Assembly (NCBI GenBank): GCA_050696075.1
Contig: JBOGUF010000215.1
Location: forward strand, 1 to 25,076
Length of the DNA: 25,076 nucleotides
Reading direction: 5' to 3'
Source of the DNA: JBOGUF01 sp050696075
GTDB taxonomy: Bacteria > Chloroflexota > Chloroflexia > Thermomicrobiales > UBA6265
A program made the position numbers and the translations under genes. Below are positions 1 to 7,477 of this stretch, piece by piece; the first letter of the stretch is position 1, and each line of letters opens with the position of its first letter. The notes below the pieces were generated by a model that was not told the DNA's origin, did no database searches, and was given only the letters and a program-made list of their open reading frames with translations.

Positions 1-372
1 GTGACGCTGCGGCTCGCCGGCGGCGCGACGCTGCGCACTGTCCGGGCATCGAGCACCGGCAGCTCGACCGCCTCCACGACCCCGTTCACCATCCCCGAGG
101 ATGCGGCGTCCGGTACACATCAAGTCGTCGCGACTGGCGGCTCCAGCGGCGGCAGCGCGTCGGCATCCCTGACGGTACGCGTCTCGTCCGTTGCCGAAGA
201 GCCGACGCCAACTCCAACGCCAACGCGAGAGCCGACGGCCGCGCCGACCGAGACTCCCGATCCCACCGAGACGCCAACCGCGACGGCGACGCCAACGGAG
301 ACACCGACGACCGAGCCGACTCCATCGCCGACCTCGGAAGCCGGCACGCCTGAGGCGGCGGCGGAAGGTTAG
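1..372 (+). CDS. C-terminal part of a secreted Ser/Thr/Pro-rich protein (5' truncated by window)
   Basis: Open frame running from the window edge to a TAG at 370-372, so only the last ~123 residues are visible. The first ~65 residues are Ser/Gly/Thr-rich beta-type sequence (for example ASLTVRVSS), resembling the end of an Ig-like or beta-sandwich extracellular domain. From about residue 67 the chain becomes a low-complexity tail of PTPTPT and ETPT units. Such tails are typical wall or surface spacers in exported proteins of Chloroflexota and some actinobacteria. No sortase motif or C-terminal membrane anchor follows the tail. That the protein is exported is inferred from composition. The catalytic or binding part, if any, lies upstream of the window. 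The GTG at position 1 need not be the real start. Confidence 0.6.
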   Translation: MTLRLAGGATLRTVRASSTGSSTASTTPFTIPEDAASGTHQVVATGGSSGGSASASLTVRVSSVAEEPTPTPTPTREPTAAPTETPDPTETPTATATPTETPTTEPTPSPTSEAGTPEAAAEG

Positions 373-386
373 CGAGGACCGTCTTG

Positions 387-421
387 CCGCCGCGCCGCCT
401 TTCCCCCATCATGCGCGGCGG
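387..421 (+). terminator. Hairpin after the Pro/Thr-rich gene, possible terminator
   Basis: Perfect 9-bp inverted repeat CCGCCGCGC (387-395) and GCGCGGCGG (413-421) with a 17-nt loop, starting 14 nt after the stop of the first gene and ending 30 nt before the aminotransferase start. There is no following T-run, so it is at best an imperfect intrinsic terminator or a 3'-end stabilising stem. Confidence 0.35.
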
Positions 422-451
422 GCGAATGGTTGTCATGTGTGAAGGACGGGG

Positions 452-1789
452 ATGATGAGCGCGAATCCGGCGGGGCACGAAGCGACGATCGAAAAGTACC
501 GGCAGTACGTCAACACCAGCTTTGTGGCAGCGGTCGAGCCGGTGGTGGTCGAGCGGGCTGAAGGGGCGCGCATTTGGGACGCCGACGGAACGGAATACGT
601 CGATTGTTTCGCCGGCATCGCCGTCTGCAACGCGGGCCATCGCCATCCGCGCGTCCTCGCCGCCGTGCGCGACCAACTCAACAAGGTCGTCCACGCCGCC
701 AGCTACGTCTACCACGTCCCGGTCGTCGCCGACCTCGCCGCGCGGCTGGCCGCGATCGCGCCGGGACAGCTCTCAAAGACCTTCTTCGGCAGTTCGGGCG
801 CGGAGGGAATCGAGACGGCGATGCGCCTGGCGAAGGCGTACACCGGTCGTCACGAGTTCGTCTCCCTAACCCACTCCTTCCACGGGCGGACGAACGCGAC
901 CCTCTCCATCACTGGCAACAAGGCACGCAAGACGCGCGGCGGTCCGTACTTGCCCGGCGTTGCCTTCGCCCCGGCCCCCTACGTCTACCGCAACCCGTTC
1001 GGCACCGACGACCCGGAGGAGGTCGCCGCGCGCTGCGCCGAGATGGTCGACTGGGCGATCACCTGTCAAACCAGCGGCGACGTGGCCGCCTTCATCGCCG
1101 AGCCGGTGATGGGCGAGGGCGGCATCCTGGTCCCGCCCGCCAGCTATTTCCAACGGGTCAAGGAGATACTCGACCGGCACGGCATCCTCTTTATCGCCGA
1201 CGAGGTGCAGAGCGGCTTTGGGCGCACCGGTGAACTGTTCGCCGTCGAGCACTTCGGGGTTGAACCGGACATTATGGTGCTGGCGAAGGGGATCGCCGAC
1301 GGCTTCCCGCTCAGCGCCACCATCGCCCGGCCGGAGATCGCCGACGCCCTGCGCCCCGGCGAGCACCTCTCGACCTTCGGCGGCAACCCCGTCTCCTGCG
1401 CCGCCGCGCTGGCCAACATCGAGGTCATGATCGAGGACGACCTGGCCGGCGAGGCGGCCCGCAAGGGCGAGCGCACGATCGCGATATTGCGGCAACTGGC
1501 CGACCGGCACGAGCTGATCGGCGAGGTGCGCGGTCTCGGTTTGATGATCGGCGTCGAGTTGGTGACCGACCGCGCCACCAAGGAACCCGCCACCAAGCAG
1601 GCCGCCGAGGTCCGCCGCCTCTGCCGGCAGGCCGGCGTCCTCATCGGCGTCGGCGGTCAGGCCGGCAACGTCGTCCGCTTCCAGCCGCCCCTGATGATCC
1701 CCGACGCCGACCTCGACCGCGCCATCGACGAGCTGGACAGCGCGTTGGCTGTCGTGTCGGGGGTGCGGCAAGCAGCATTCGCCGGATAA
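452..1789 (+). CDS. Class III pyridoxal-phosphate aminotransferase (GabT/AGXT2-like)
   Basis: A 445-aa cytosolic fold-type I PLP enzyme, normal length for class III (omega-amino acid) aminotransferases. Visible hallmarks are the N-terminal DADGTEYVDCFAGIAVCNAGH region, the phosphate-binding SSGAEGIE turn (near 110), SFHGRT (near 145), and DEVQSGFGRTG with Asp250, which would contact the pyridine nitrogen. AKGIADGFPLSA contains Lys279, the expected Schiff-base lysine. Family members transfer an amino group from an omega- or alpha-amino donor to 2-oxoglutarate, pyruvate or glyoxylate. The exact substrate cannot be read here. 4-Aminobutyrate, beta-alanine/3-aminoisobutyrate or alanine-glyoxylate activity are all possible, and acetylornithine transaminase is less likely. 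The first of two adjacent ATGs is used; GAAGGACGGGG just upstream is a usable ribosome site. It stands alone, with a convergent neighbour downstream. Confidence 0.9.
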   Translation: MMSANPAGHEATIEKYRQYVNTSFVAAVEPVVVERAEGARIWDADGTEYVDCFAGIAVCNAGHRHPRVLAAVRDQLNKVVHAASYVYHVPVVADLAARLAAIAPGQLSKTFFGSSGAEGIETAMRLAKAYTGRHEFVSLTHSFHGRTNATLSITGNKARKTRGGPYLPGVAFAPAPYVYRNPFGTDDPEEVAARCAEMVDWAITCQTSGDVAAFIAEPVMGEGGILVPPASYFQRVKEILDRHGILFIADEVQSGFGRTGELFAVEHFGVEPDIMVLAKGIADGFPLSATIARPEIADALRPGEHLSTFGGNPVSCAAALANIEVMIEDDLAGEAARKGERTIAILRQLADRHELIGEVRGLGLMIGVELVTDRATKEPATKQAAEVRRLCRQAGVLIGVGGQAGNVVRFQPPLMIPDADLDRAIDELDSALAVVSGVRQAAFAG

Positions 1790-1834
1790 TCACCAAGCCG
1801 TTGGACGGTCGTCATTGCTTCGCAACCGGACCGG

Positions 1835-2902
1835 TCAGCGCGGCGTCACGGCCGGAATGATGACTCCTTCGATGACCGAGCGCGCCGGGGTGATCGGCGG
1901 TGGCGTCTCGAACCCCTTGGCGACCACGACGACCAGGTCGAGGGTCGGCACGACGTAGACGTACTGGCTGCCGAAGCCGAGCGCAAAGTAGGCAGGGTAG
2001 CCCGCGGTGTCGGTGACCCACCACTGGTAACCGTAGAGCGCGAGGCCCGTCGAGTCGCCGGCGCTCTGAACGGCTGTCGCCGCGCGCACGTAATCAACCG
2101 GAACGATCTGTTCACCATCCCACTGCCCCTCGTTCAGGAAGAGGTAGCCGAGTTTCGCCATGTCGCGCGGCGTCAGCTCCAACCCAAAGCCGCCGCTAAT
2201 CTCCCCCTGCGGCGAGCGCAACCAAGTCGGCCGCGCGATCCCGAGCGGGTCGAAGAGTTTCTCCTGGGCGTAGTCGGCGGTATCTTCGCCCGTCGCCTCG
2301 GTGAGAATCACGGAGAGGAGATGCGAACCGCCGGTGTTGTAGGCGTAGAAGGCGCCAGGTTCGTAGATCACGGGCTGGCTGAGGGTGAGATCGACCCAAT
2401 TCGGGCTGGCGATCAGACGCGGATAGTCGGTCCCGATGTCCCAGGCCCAGCCGCTGGTCATTGTCAGGAGTTGGCGGACGGTGATAACCGGCGTCCGCGG
2501 GTCGGCCCCGGCCGGGATGCGGTCCGGGATCAACTCGCCGATCGGTTGGTCGAGTCCGGTCAGCTTCCCTTCGTCGAGCGCAATCCCGATCAGCGCCGAG
2601 ATGAAGCTCTTGGTGACCGACCGAATCTTGAGCGGATCGTCCTGCTCGTAGGCGCCCTGGTAGCGCTCGGCGACGATGTAGCCATCGCGCACCACGACGA
2701 AGCCGGTGACGTCCGGCATCTGGTCGCGCATGATCTGCTCGACGGTCTGCCCCAACCGGGCGTCGACTCCGTGCCGATCCGGCCGCCGCCGCCGCCACAG
2801 CTCCGTCGGCCAATAGGCCCGCTCCGGCGGTTGGGCGCGCACGGTCCGCGTCGAGGCCGCGATCGCCAGCGGCAGGGCAAGAAACGAACGGCGAGAGATC
2901 AT
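1835..2902 (-). CDS. Exported serine hydrolase, beta-lactamase/PBP-like (class C fold)
   Basis: A 355-aa protein of the beta-lactamase/transpeptidase-like family (COG1680 type). The start at 2902 is chosen because GGAGG sits 6 bases before it and because it gives a signal peptide, MISRRSFLALPLAIAASTRT then VRAQ. An earlier in-frame start would only add 24 unlikely residues. The S-x-x-K motif is Ser95-V-T-Lys98. The YNT triad starting at Tyr188, in AYNTGGSHLLS, matches the Y-N-S/T form seen in 6-aminohexanoate-dimer-hydrolase-like (NylB) and esterase-like members. MTSGWAWD (near 148) is also conserved in the family. It probably acts outside the membrane as an esterase, amidase or D-aminopeptidase. 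True beta-lactamase activity is not implied. It is transcribed alone and convergent with the aminotransferase. Confidence 0.88.
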   Translation of the reverse strand: MISRRSFLALPLAIAASTRTVRAQPPERAYWPTELWRRRRPDRHGVDARLGQTVEQIMRDQMPDVTGFVVVRDGYIVAERYQGAYEQDDPLKIRSVTKSFISALIGIALDEGKLTGLDQPIGELIPDRIPAGADPRTPVITVRQLLTMTSGWAWDIGTDYPRLIASPNWVDLTLSQPVIYEPGAFYAYNTGGSHLLSVILTEATGEDTADYAQEKLFDPLGIARPTWLRSPQGEISGGFGLELTPRDMAKLGYLFLNEGQWDGEQIVPVDYVRAATAVQSAGDSTGLALYGYQWWVTDTAGYPAYFALGFGSQYVYVVPTLDLVVVVAKGFETPPPITPARSVIEGVIIPAVTPR

Positions 2903-3051
2903 CAGCGCCTCCTTTAGGTTGATATCGACGGCGGTATGGGTATCATGCCGAGCGGGCCGCGCCGGCACACCCAATGAAATCTACGTTCCTTGGGGCGAAT
3001 TGGTGTGTTCCCTGACGGCGAATGCCAGATCGGACCGAAGCGGTCATTGCC

Positions 3052-3104
3052 GCGCGGGGCTGAAGACCCCGCGCTGATTCCACTAACCCGGCTGAAGCCG
3101 GCTG
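3052..3104 (+). repeat. Left REP-like palindromic unit
   Basis: Contains two consecutive hairpins. The first is GCGGGG-ctgaaga-CCCCGC (3054-3072) and the second is CCGGC-TGAA-GCCGG in the last third. The unit is repeated in inverted orientation at 3610-3662 with 49 of 53 positions identical. The four differences are all transitions, three of them in loops or linkers or compensated by G-U pairs. That pattern suggests the folded structure is what is conserved. Confidence 0.8.
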
Positions 3105-3124
3105 GACGCGAATGGGAGGGTGCG

Positions 3125-3588
3125 GTGCCCTTTTGGCGGCTCTATTACCATGTGGTTTGGACGACACACGATCGGGAGCCACTTATTGGATCGAAGGAGG
3201 AGCGCACCATTCGCTGGTCCCTGCGTGACACCTGCAATGACAATAAGGTCATTCCTCACGCTATCGGCGTGTGCCAGATCACATCCACGTCGCCGTCTCT
3301 ATCCCGCCGAGCATTCTCATCTCCACCGTCGTCGGTCGTCTCAAAGGCGCTTCCGCCCACGCTGTCAACCACAACGGTCAATGGACCGTGTCATCCCCCT
3401 TTGCCTGGCAGGGCGAGTACGGCATCCATTCTTTCGGCGAAAACGCCCTCCCAACCGTCGTCGCCTACGTCCAAAATCAAGAGACCCACCACGCCGCCGA
3501 CACCCTCTGGCCCGGCCTTGAACGCACCACCGACGAAAATCTATCACCGTCGTCCCAAGGCAGGAGTTGCCCAAGGCGCGGGATGTGA
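3125..3588 (+). pseudogene. IS200-like/REP-associated Y1 transposase, broken by a single-base frameshift
   Basis: The two halves lie in different frames. The upstream half begins at a GTG (3125) after GGGAGG and reads PFWRLYYHVVWTTHDREPL through PHAIGV. The downstream half reads MPDHIHVAVSIPP, then GRLKGASAHAVN, FAWQGEYGIHSFGE and VVAYVQNQETHH. Joined, they give a ~154-aa Y1 transposase of normal length. It carries the HUH pair (H-I-H in MPDHIHV) and the nucleophile-helix tyrosine in VVAYVQNQ. The join is at 3271: GTG followed by TGCCAGAT where GTG-ATG-CCA-GAT is expected, so one A is missing. A GTG at 3271 could still start the C-terminal half alone. The enzyme would cut and rejoin single-stranded DNA at hairpin ends. 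As read, it is inactive, unless the missing base is a sequencing error. Confidence 0.85.
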
Positions 3589-3609
3589 CCCACGTCGCAT
3601 TGCCAGCGT

Positions 3610-3662
3610 CAGCCGGTTTCAGCCGAGTTAGTGGAGTCAGCGCGGGGTCTTCAGCCCCGTGC
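3610..3662 (-). repeat. Right REP-like palindromic unit, inside an extra 8-bp inverted repeat
   Basis: Reverse complement of the left unit (49 of 53 positions). It is additionally enclosed by CCAGCGTC (3603-3610) and GACGCTGG (3663-3670), so the whole 3603-3670 stretch can fold as one long branched stem. It lies upstream of the LLM oxidoreductase and would be in any transcript that reads through into that gene. Confidence 0.8.
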
Positions 3663-3741
3663 GACGCTGGCCACAACGCCACATGGTGGACAACCCGCAT
3701 CACCCGTTGCACCGCGGCGGTTCACGGGAGGAAACGCGCGG

Positions 3742-4671
3742 ATGACGTCAACATCAGATCGCTCGCTCAAGATCGGCGTCCAACTCCCGGAGACGGAGCG
3801 CGTCGTCCGATGGGATGATTACCTGGCAATGGCGCGGTTGGCGGAGGAGGTCGGGTTCGACTCGCTCTGGTTGGGCGAGCACCTACTCTACCGGCTCCAG
3901 GACGGGTCGACGAAGGGGCCGTGGGAATGTTGGTCGCTGCTGGCGGCGCTGGCGGCGACGACGAGGCGTGTCGAGATCGGTCCGCTCGTCGCCTGCACCG
4001 CCTTTCACAACCCGGCATTGCTTGCCAAGATGGCCGACACGATCGACGAGATCAGCGGTGGTCGGCTGATCCTCGGGCTCGGCGCCGGGTGGCACGAACC
4101 GGAGTACCGCGCCTTCGGCTTCCCCTACGACCGCCGCGTCGCCCGATTCGAGGAGGCGTTCACGATCATCCGCACGTTGCTGCGAGAAGGGCAGATCGAC
4201 TTCGACGGCGCCTACTACTCGGCTCGTGACTGCGAACTGCGCCCGCGCGGCCCCCGGCCGAACGGTCCGCCGCTGATGATCGGCTCATCCGGTCCGCGGA
4301 TGCTCACCATTGCCGCGCCGCACGTCGACGCCTGGAACGTCTGGTTCGCCGACTACGGCAACCGCCCGAACGGGCTGCCACTGCACTTCGAGCTGGTCGA
4401 CACCGCCTGCCGGGCGGCCGGGCGAGACCCCGGTGAGATCGAGCGGACGTGTGCCGTCCTGGTCGGTCTGCCCGGCGGCACCGGCCGGCCCAGCGTCAAC
4501 CCGACCCTCTCGCCGGTCCCGCCGCTGGCCGGCACACCCGACGTGATCGCGAACGGCCTGCGCGCCTTCGCCGAGGCGGGCATCAGCCACGTCCAGTTAG
4601 TTCTCGACCCGATCACCGTGGAGTCGATCGCGGCGATGGCGCCGGTGCTGGAAATATTGGAACAGAGGTGA
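3742..4671 (+). CDS. LLM-class (luciferase-like, probably F420-dependent) oxidoreductase
   Basis: A 309-aa bacterial-luciferase-fold (TIM barrel) protein. Typical family landmarks are IGVQLPE at the first strand, AEEVGFDSLWLGEHL, the TTRRVEIGPLV strand, HNPALLAKMADTIDEISGGRLILGLGAGWHEPEY-type sequence with HNPA and GLGAGW, and PPLMIGSSGPRML. Such proteins use reduced F420 or FMN to oxidise or reduce small organic substrates. The substrate is unknown, and F420 use is inferred from family resemblance only. The ATG at 3742 is chosen because GGGAGGA lies just upstream and the conserved first strand starts about nine residues later; a longer in-frame extension would be translated from REP-like sequence and is rejected. 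Its TGA abuts the TCA (stop) of the convergent propeller gene, forming TGATCA at 4669-4674. Confidence 0.88.
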   Translation: MTSTSDRSLKIGVQLPETERVVRWDDYLAMARLAEEVGFDSLWLGEHLLYRLQDGSTKGPWECWSLLAALAATTRRVEIGPLVACTAFHNPALLAKMADTIDEISGGRLILGLGAGWHEPEYRAFGFPYDRRVARFEEAFTIIRTLLREGQIDFDGAYYSARDCELRPRGPRPNGPPLMIGSSGPRMLTIAAPHVDAWNVWFADYGNRPNGLPLHFELVDTACRAAGRDPGEIERTCAVLVGLPGGTGRPSVNPTLSPVPPLAGTPDVIANGLRAFAEAGISHVQLVLDPITVESIAAMAPVLEILEQR

Positions 4672-5949
4672 TCAAGCTGATGTGCCCTCCGGCACGATCA
4701 GAAGCCACGGATAGCTGGAGAACGTCCGTTCCGCCAGAACATCGAACGTCTGGGCGTCAAGCCGGAGCAGAACCCACGAGAAATTGTCAGACGGCCCATA
4801 AACATCCGCGGCGGTCACGTAGAGGCTCTGACCATCCGGTGACGAGATCACTCGGTCGATGTAGACGTCATCAAGCGCCTCTCCTAAGACCTCGCCGCTC
4901 GTGACGTCGATCACGCGCAGTCCCAGGCTCGGAACGTCATCCGGGTCGTCCTCCGCCGTCCACTCGGTCCCGCTCACATAAAGCCTGTTGCCGTCTGGGC
5001 TGAAGACGGCCGCCTTGAAGGCCCCCTCTGCAACCTTGGCAGATGCGCTCTGTGGCGCCAGCAGCAACAGCCCGAGCAACCGCGACCTCCAGCTCTGTGG
5101 CATCGACAGCGCGACAGTCCGCTCAACAGTCAGATCTGCCGCCGCGCTGACTGTCATCGCGTCGCTGTCGGCGTGGACAATGGCAACGCTCTCCCCATCC
5201 GGCGAGAGCGCCAGCGCCGGTAAGACCTGTTTTAACCCTTCGCCGGTCGTCCAGGTCCCGATGTGAATCCCGGGCAGATCGAGTCGATCCAGCTCCTCTC
5301 CGGTCGTCAAGTCGTAGGCGATCAGCCGCGCCGGGAACGGACTGGTGTTCTCTGCCGCATGCTCCGGCCGGCCGACACCGACCAGCCGATAGAGGCGGGT
5401 CGCGCCGGCATCGACCACGACCGGGCCGAACACGTCCGCGCCACGCTGCACGGTGGCGATCAGTTCGCCGGTGCGGGTATCGAAGACCTTCCAGACCGGC
5501 TTGTACAGATCGCGATCCGGCACGAAGACATCGCCCCCGACAAGGAGACGCGTCCCGTCGGCGCTCAGCGCCTCTGGTACGTTGGACGCTTCCAGCGAGC
5601 CGGCGCCATCAACCGAGAAGTGGGACCGCACCGCGCCGTCGATGCCGTCGTGGACCGTGACCTCGCCGTCGTATCCCACAACGACTCGCGTCGATCCATC
5701 GGCGGAGATAAGCACGAAGTCTTCGTCGTCGATCGAGTCGAGCTCCACAGTGGGCCGGCTCATGTCATCCTGAAGCGTCATGGGATCGATCGGCGTGAAG
5801 CTGGCGAAAAATCGGCCGACGTAAAGTGTTATAGGTTCCCGGTTTGCCGTCGCCGACCCCGCGGAAAGCACCGGGAGGACGAGCGAGAGCAGCACCACAA
5901 TGCAAACCGAAACCACACGGGACGACCGGGACAGGCGTTGAACGGTCAT
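4672..5949 (-). CDS. Exported WD40/YVTN-like beta-propeller protein of unknown function
   Basis: A 425-aa protein with an N-terminal signal peptide: basic start MTVQRLSRSSRVV, a hydrophobic stretch, then SAGSATA. It is followed by repeated propeller blades marked by LSADGTRLLVGG, LSPDGESVAIVH, FSPDGNRLYVSG and SSPDGQSLYVTA, alternating with DTRTGELIA, DLTTGEELD and DVTSGEVLG turns. This is the usual pattern of six- or seven-bladed YVTN/WD40-type propellers, which serve as extracellular binding scaffolds. No catalytic motif was seen. The start at 5949 has a GGGGGT ribosome site and gives the signal peptide; a GTG at 5982 is an alternative. It lies 38 nt after the small membrane gene, so it may be the last gene of the nfeD-floA transcript. 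Confidence 0.8.
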   Translation of the reverse strand: MTVQRLSRSSRVVSVCIVVLLSLVLPVLSAGSATANREPITLYVGRFFASFTPIDPMTLQDDMSRPTVELDSIDDEDFVLISADGSTRVVVGYDGEVTVHDGIDGAVRSHFSVDGAGSLEASNVPEALSADGTRLLVGGDVFVPDRDLYKPVWKVFDTRTGELIATVQRGADVFGPVVVDAGATRLYRLVGVGRPEHAAENTSPFPARLIAYDLTTGEELDRLDLPGIHIGTWTTGEGLKQVLPALALSPDGESVAIVHADSDAMTVSAAADLTVERTVALSMPQSWRSRLLGLLLLAPQSASAKVAEGAFKAAVFSPDGNRLYVSGTEWTAEDDPDDVPSLGLRVIDVTSGEVLGEALDDVYIDRVISSPDGQSLYVTAADVYGPSDNFSWVLLRLDAQTFDVLAERTFSSYPWLLIVPEGTSA

Positions 5950-5987
5950 GTCGTCACCCCCTGGGAGTTGCGTGCTGGCCACACCCC

Positions 5988-6395
5988 CTATACCCCGTCC
6001 ATCGGTGTTCGGTTCCCATCCACACGCCCGAATGCGCGCAATGCCTTTGGCGGCCCCAGGATCTCCTGCATCAGGATCGCCTGGCGGAGGCCGGCGCGGG
6101 TCGCGAGGATGGGCAGCAGACGTGCGGGGCGCGGGGTCCGGGTCACGAGCGGCGCTGGAACGCTTGCCGGTCGGGGAGCCGGGCTTTCGTCTCTCCTCGG
6201 CCGGACGGTAGGTGGCCGCGGCCGCGGTGGCGGCCTGACGGCCGCGCGGGGTTCCCTCACCGTGGGACCGGGGGGCACGAACGCTTCACTCACGCGGCGC
6301 AACGCATCGGCGACCTGCTTTCGCCGCGCCCACAGGGTCGGGACCACGAAGATGAGGAAGAGAAAGATCAACTCGCCGAGCGGGAAATTGCCCAT
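5988..6395 (-). CDS. Small single-span membrane protein following floA
   Basis: A 135-aa protein starting 6 nt after the floA stop, hence almost surely co-transcribed and probably translationally coupled. Residues 7-22 (GELIFLFLIFVVPTLW) form one membrane helix. A basic amphipathic stretch follows (ARRKQVADALRRVSEAF), then ~60 residues rich in Pro and Arg, and an Ala/Leu-rich C-terminus. The order short N-terminus, membrane helix, amphipathic helix, disordered tail resembles TatA/TatB-type architecture, but the diagnostic Phe-Gly hinge is not obvious and no homology is claimed. In Bacillus subtilis the nfeD-floA pair (yqeZ-yqfA) is also followed by a small gene, yqfB. This protein is in the same slot but is not recognisably YqfB. 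Function unknown. Confidence 0.65.
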   Translation of the reverse strand: MGNFPLGELIFLFLIFVVPTLWARRKQVADALRRVSEAFVPPGPTVREPRAAVRPPPRPRPPTVRPRRDESPAPRPASVPAPLVTRTPRPARLLPILATRAGLRQAILMQEILGPPKALRAFGRVDGNRTPMDGV

Positions 6396-6401
6396 CGCCG
6401 A

Positions 6402-7385
6402 CTATGCTCCGGTCGTCGGGGAGACCGGCCCGCGCGGACCCTCGCCTTCGCCGGCCAGCGACGACCGCATGTTCGTGTCGGCCTGGATGTTCTCCATCCG
6501 ATAGTAGTCGAGCACCCCCAGCCGGCCGTTGCGGAAAGCGTCCGCCAGCGCCAGCGGCACCTCGGCTTCGGCCTCGACGACGCGTGCCCGCATCTCTTGC
6601 TCGTTGGCGACCGCCATTGCCCGCCGTTCCTCGGCCTTCGCCTGGGCGATACGCTTGTCCGCCTCGGCCTGGTCAGTTTGCAACTCGGCGCCGATGTTTC
6701 GGCCGACGTCGACGTCGGCAATGTCGATCGAGAGGATCTCGTAGGCGGTCCCGGCGTCCAAGCCGCGCTCCAGCACCAACCGCGAGATTTGATCCGGGTT
6801 CTCCAGCACCGCCTTGTGGCTGTCGGCCGAACCGATCGAGGAGACGGTTCCCTCACCGACGCGGGCGATGATCGTTTCCTCCCCCGCGCCGCCGACGAGG
6901 CGGTCGATATTCGCCCGCACCGTGACCCGTGCCACCGCGATGAGCTGGATCCCGTCCTTCGCCACCGCCGAGACCCGCGGCGTCTCAATCACCTTCGGGT
7001 TGACGCTGACTTGCACCGCCTCCAGCACGTCCCGTCCGGCCAGGTCGATCGCGGTCGCCCGCTTCCAGGGCAGGTCGATATTCGCCCGGTTGGCCGAGAT
7101 CAGCGCCGTGACCACGCGACCCACATTGCCGCCGGCCAGGTAATGCGCCTCCATCTGGCCCACGTCGAGATCGAGCCCGGCTTTCGAGGCGCTAATCAGC
7201 GGTCGGACGATTTCGGCCGGCGGCACCTTGCGCAGCCGCATCCCGATCAGCGTTCCGATCCCGACGCGCACGCCGGAGAAGATGGCCGTGATCCACAGCC
7301 CGATCGGCACGAAGTAAAAAAAGAAGATGAGGACGACGATGGCGACCGCCACGATCACCATCAACGAGATGATACCGGTTTCCAT
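6402..7385 (-). CDS. floA: Flotillin-like protein FloA
   Basis: A 327-aa protein of the FloA/YqfA (UPF0365) family, at the usual family length of ~330. The N-terminus is a membrane-embedded hydrophobic hairpin (residues 5-48). A SPFH-type region follows, with IQLIAVARVTVRANIDRLVGG, GTVSSIGSADSHKAVLENPDQIS and YEILSIDIADVDVGRNIGA. The C-terminal part is an Ala/Glu-rich coiled coil (KRIAQAKAEERRAMAVANEQEMRARV region). FloA forms clusters in the inner membrane leaflet that organise functional membrane microdomains. The start is fixed by a strong AGGAGG four nt upstream. It sits directly after nfeD, the conserved bacterial arrangement in which the NfeD protein works with the flotillin. Confidence 0.95.
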   Translation of the reverse strand: METGIISLMVIVAVAIVVLIFFFYFVPIGLWITAIFSGVRVGIGTLIGMRLRKVPPAEIVRPLISASKAGLDLDVGQMEAHYLAGGNVGRVVTALISANRANIDLPWKRATAIDLAGRDVLEAVQVSVNPKVIETPRVSAVAKDGIQLIAVARVTVRANIDRLVGGAGEETIIARVGEGTVSSIGSADSHKAVLENPDQISRLVLERGLDAGTAYEILSIDIADVDVGRNIGAELQTDQAEADKRIAQAKAEERRAMAVANEQEMRARVVEAEAEVPLALADAFRNGRLGVLDYYRMENIQADTNMRSSLAGEGEGPRGPVSPTTGA

Positions 7386-7403
7386 GGAACCTCCTTGTGA
7401 TGA

Positions 7404-7477
7404 GGCGGAAGGCGGAAGGTGGAAAGCGTTCTCGGCACGTTGCGGCGTCTACCGCCCTCCGCCTTCCGCCTTCCGCC
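7404..7477 (-). repeat. Inverted heptanucleotide repeat between nfeD and floA
   Basis: GGCGGAAGGCGGAAGG (7404-7419) is perfectly complementary to CCTTCCGCCTTCCGCC (7462-7477). Each arm is slightly more than two copies of a 7-nt unit. The distal arm encodes the last residues of NfeD, and the other arm lies about 10 nt upstream of the floA ribosome site, so the nfeD-floA mRNA can form a 16-bp stem with a 42-nt loop containing the nfeD stop. There is no U-tract. A role in mRNA stability or relative expression is inferred. Confidence 0.65.

Larger units (their letters stand above)
3052..3670. mobile_element. Decayed IS200-like/RAYT element with inverted REP-like ends
   Basis: About 620 bp made of a broken Y1 transposase gene bracketed by two 53-nt palindromic units in inverted orientation (3052-3104 and 3610-3662). 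Long inverted REP-like units on both sides of a single HUH/Y1 gene are the hallmark of REP-associated tyrosine transposases. Classical IS200 has only short subterminal hairpins. The element lies in the spacer between the serine hydrolase and the LLM oxidoreductase, and its right arm ends about 70 nt before the oxidoreductase start. No target-site duplication was recognised, which is expected for Y1 elements. Confidence 0.7.

Noticed and set aside
199..345. Repetitive ACGCCAAC/ACGGAG-like DNA in the first gene, considered as a CRISPR or tandem repeat
   Set aside because: It is coding low complexity (Pro/Thr codons) with no regular repeat-spacer structure.
3631..3741. A 37-residue N-terminal extension of the LLM oxidoreductase
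   Set aside because: It would be translated from the right REP-like unit. The ATG at 3742 has a ribosome site and directly precedes the conserved first strand.
5263..7400. Long plus-strand open frames over the propeller, small membrane protein and floA genes
   Set aside because: Antisense to well-supported genes, Arg-rich composition, no motif and no ribosome-site support.
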